Assembly (NCBI GenBank): GCA_029219125.1 | Contig: JAQXSU010000204.1 | Location: 1 to 5,715, forward strand | Source of the DNA: Bacillota bacterium | GTDB lineage: Bacteria; Bacillota; Clostridia; Peptostreptococcales; Anaerovoracaceae | Reading direction: 5' to 3' | DNA length: 5,715 bases | Part shown: one piece after another, positions 5,350-5,715 of the stretch | Layout: each line of letters starts with the position of its first letter | How positions within the stretch are numbered: position 1 is the stretch's first letter | Translations under genes and position numbers: made by a program | The notes under the pieces: generated by a model | The model's database searches: none | Seen by the model: the letters and a program-made list of their open reading frames with translations, nothing else | Told to the model about the DNA's origin: nothing

Positions 5350-5715
5350 CTATTCCACGGTGACGGACTTTGCCAGATTCTTTGGCTTATCGATGTTGCA
5401 GCCCCGTTCTTTAGCCACATAGTAAGCAAACAGCTGCAGAGGAACCACGCCAAGAGAGGGCTGCACAACCGGATGGGTATCCGGCACGACAATGGTGCTG
5501 TCCGCAGTCTTTTCCATGCTCTCTTTCTGGGACTGCGTGGTCACAGCCATGACCTCGGCGCCTCTGGCCTTTACCTCCACCACATTGCTCATGGCCTTTT
5601 CGTACAGCGCTGCATAGGTGCCCAGTGCCACCACCAGCGTGCCCGGCTCAATCAGGGAGATCGTGCCGTGCTTCAGTTCGCCGGACGCATAGGCTTCAGA
5701 GTGGATATAGCTGAT
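5350..5715 (-). CDS. glmS: Glutamine--fructose-6-phosphate aminotransferase (isomerizing), C-terminal part
   Basis: The reading frame is open from the window edge to a TAG stop at 5350-5352, giving the last 121 residues of GlmS. The enzyme makes glucosamine-6-phosphate from fructose-6-phosphate and glutamine, the first step towards UDP-GlcNAc for the cell wall. The fragment is the end of the second SIS (sugar isomerase) domain. It opens with SYIHSEAYASGELKHGT, a signature containing the catalytic Glu and Lys of the isomerase site. It then has VVEVKARGAEV, VPLQLFAYYVAKERGC and the near-invariant ending DKPKNLAKSVTVE. The N-terminal glutaminase domain, the start codon and any glmS ribozyme leader lie beyond the right edge. 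There is no obvious terminator in the 63 bases before ahcY, so transcription may continue into that gene. Confidence 0.96.
   Translation of the reverse strand: MSYIHSEAYASGELKHGTISLIEPGTLVVALGTYAALYEKAMSNVVEVKARGAEVMAVTTQSQKESMEKTADSTIVVPDTHPVVQPSLGVVPLQLFAYYVAKERGCNIDKPKNLAKSVTVE

Overview
The window reads as a piece of a chromosome from an anaerobic member of the Clostridia (Firmicutes). The base composition is moderate, Shine-Dalgarno sites are strong, and there is a fermentative thiolase/CoA-transferase pair. It also carries a UPF0340 (YwlG-type) protein and an XRE-like regulator of a kind I associate with gut Clostridia. The species cannot be named from the sequence alone. No mobile element, CRISPR array, tRNA or rRNA is visible. 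Every convincing gene lies on the minus strand, so transcription runs from the right end to the left.

In transcription order, the right end holds the last 121 codons of glmS (5350-5715). A 63-base gap with three TGAGAAA repeats follows. Next come adenosylhomocysteinase (ahcY, 4036-5286), a UPF0340 protein (3401-3976) and a small XRE-like regulator (2963-3400). The regulator starts directly after the stop codon of the UPF0340 gene. These genes look like one transcription unit, possibly continuous with glmS, and it ends at a strong hairpin terminator (2906-2937).

The next 257 bases (2649-2905) are a dedicated control region for the second operon. It holds a textbook sigma-54 (-24/-12) promoter, TGGCACGGTCTTTGCT, at 2730-2745. 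About 120 and 160 bases upstream of the predicted start are two ATGC-N6-GCAT dyads, spaced 41 bases centre to centre, as expected of enhancer sites for a sigma-54 activator. A 12-base perfect palindrome lies between the enhancers and the promoter, and a small hairpin sits at the 5' end of the predicted transcript.

This promoter would drive acetyl-CoA acetyltransferase (1470-2648) and a CoA-transferase of the acetyl-CoA hydrolase/transferase family (5-1384). Together they handle acetoacetyl-CoA and exchange CoA between short-chain acids, as in butyrate-type fermentation or short-chain acid and amino-acid catabolism. Their arginine codons are almost all AGA, unlike the UPF0340 gene upstream, which suggests high expression. 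The most notable observation is the complete sigma-54 control architecture on this central fermentation operon. Its activator lies outside the window.
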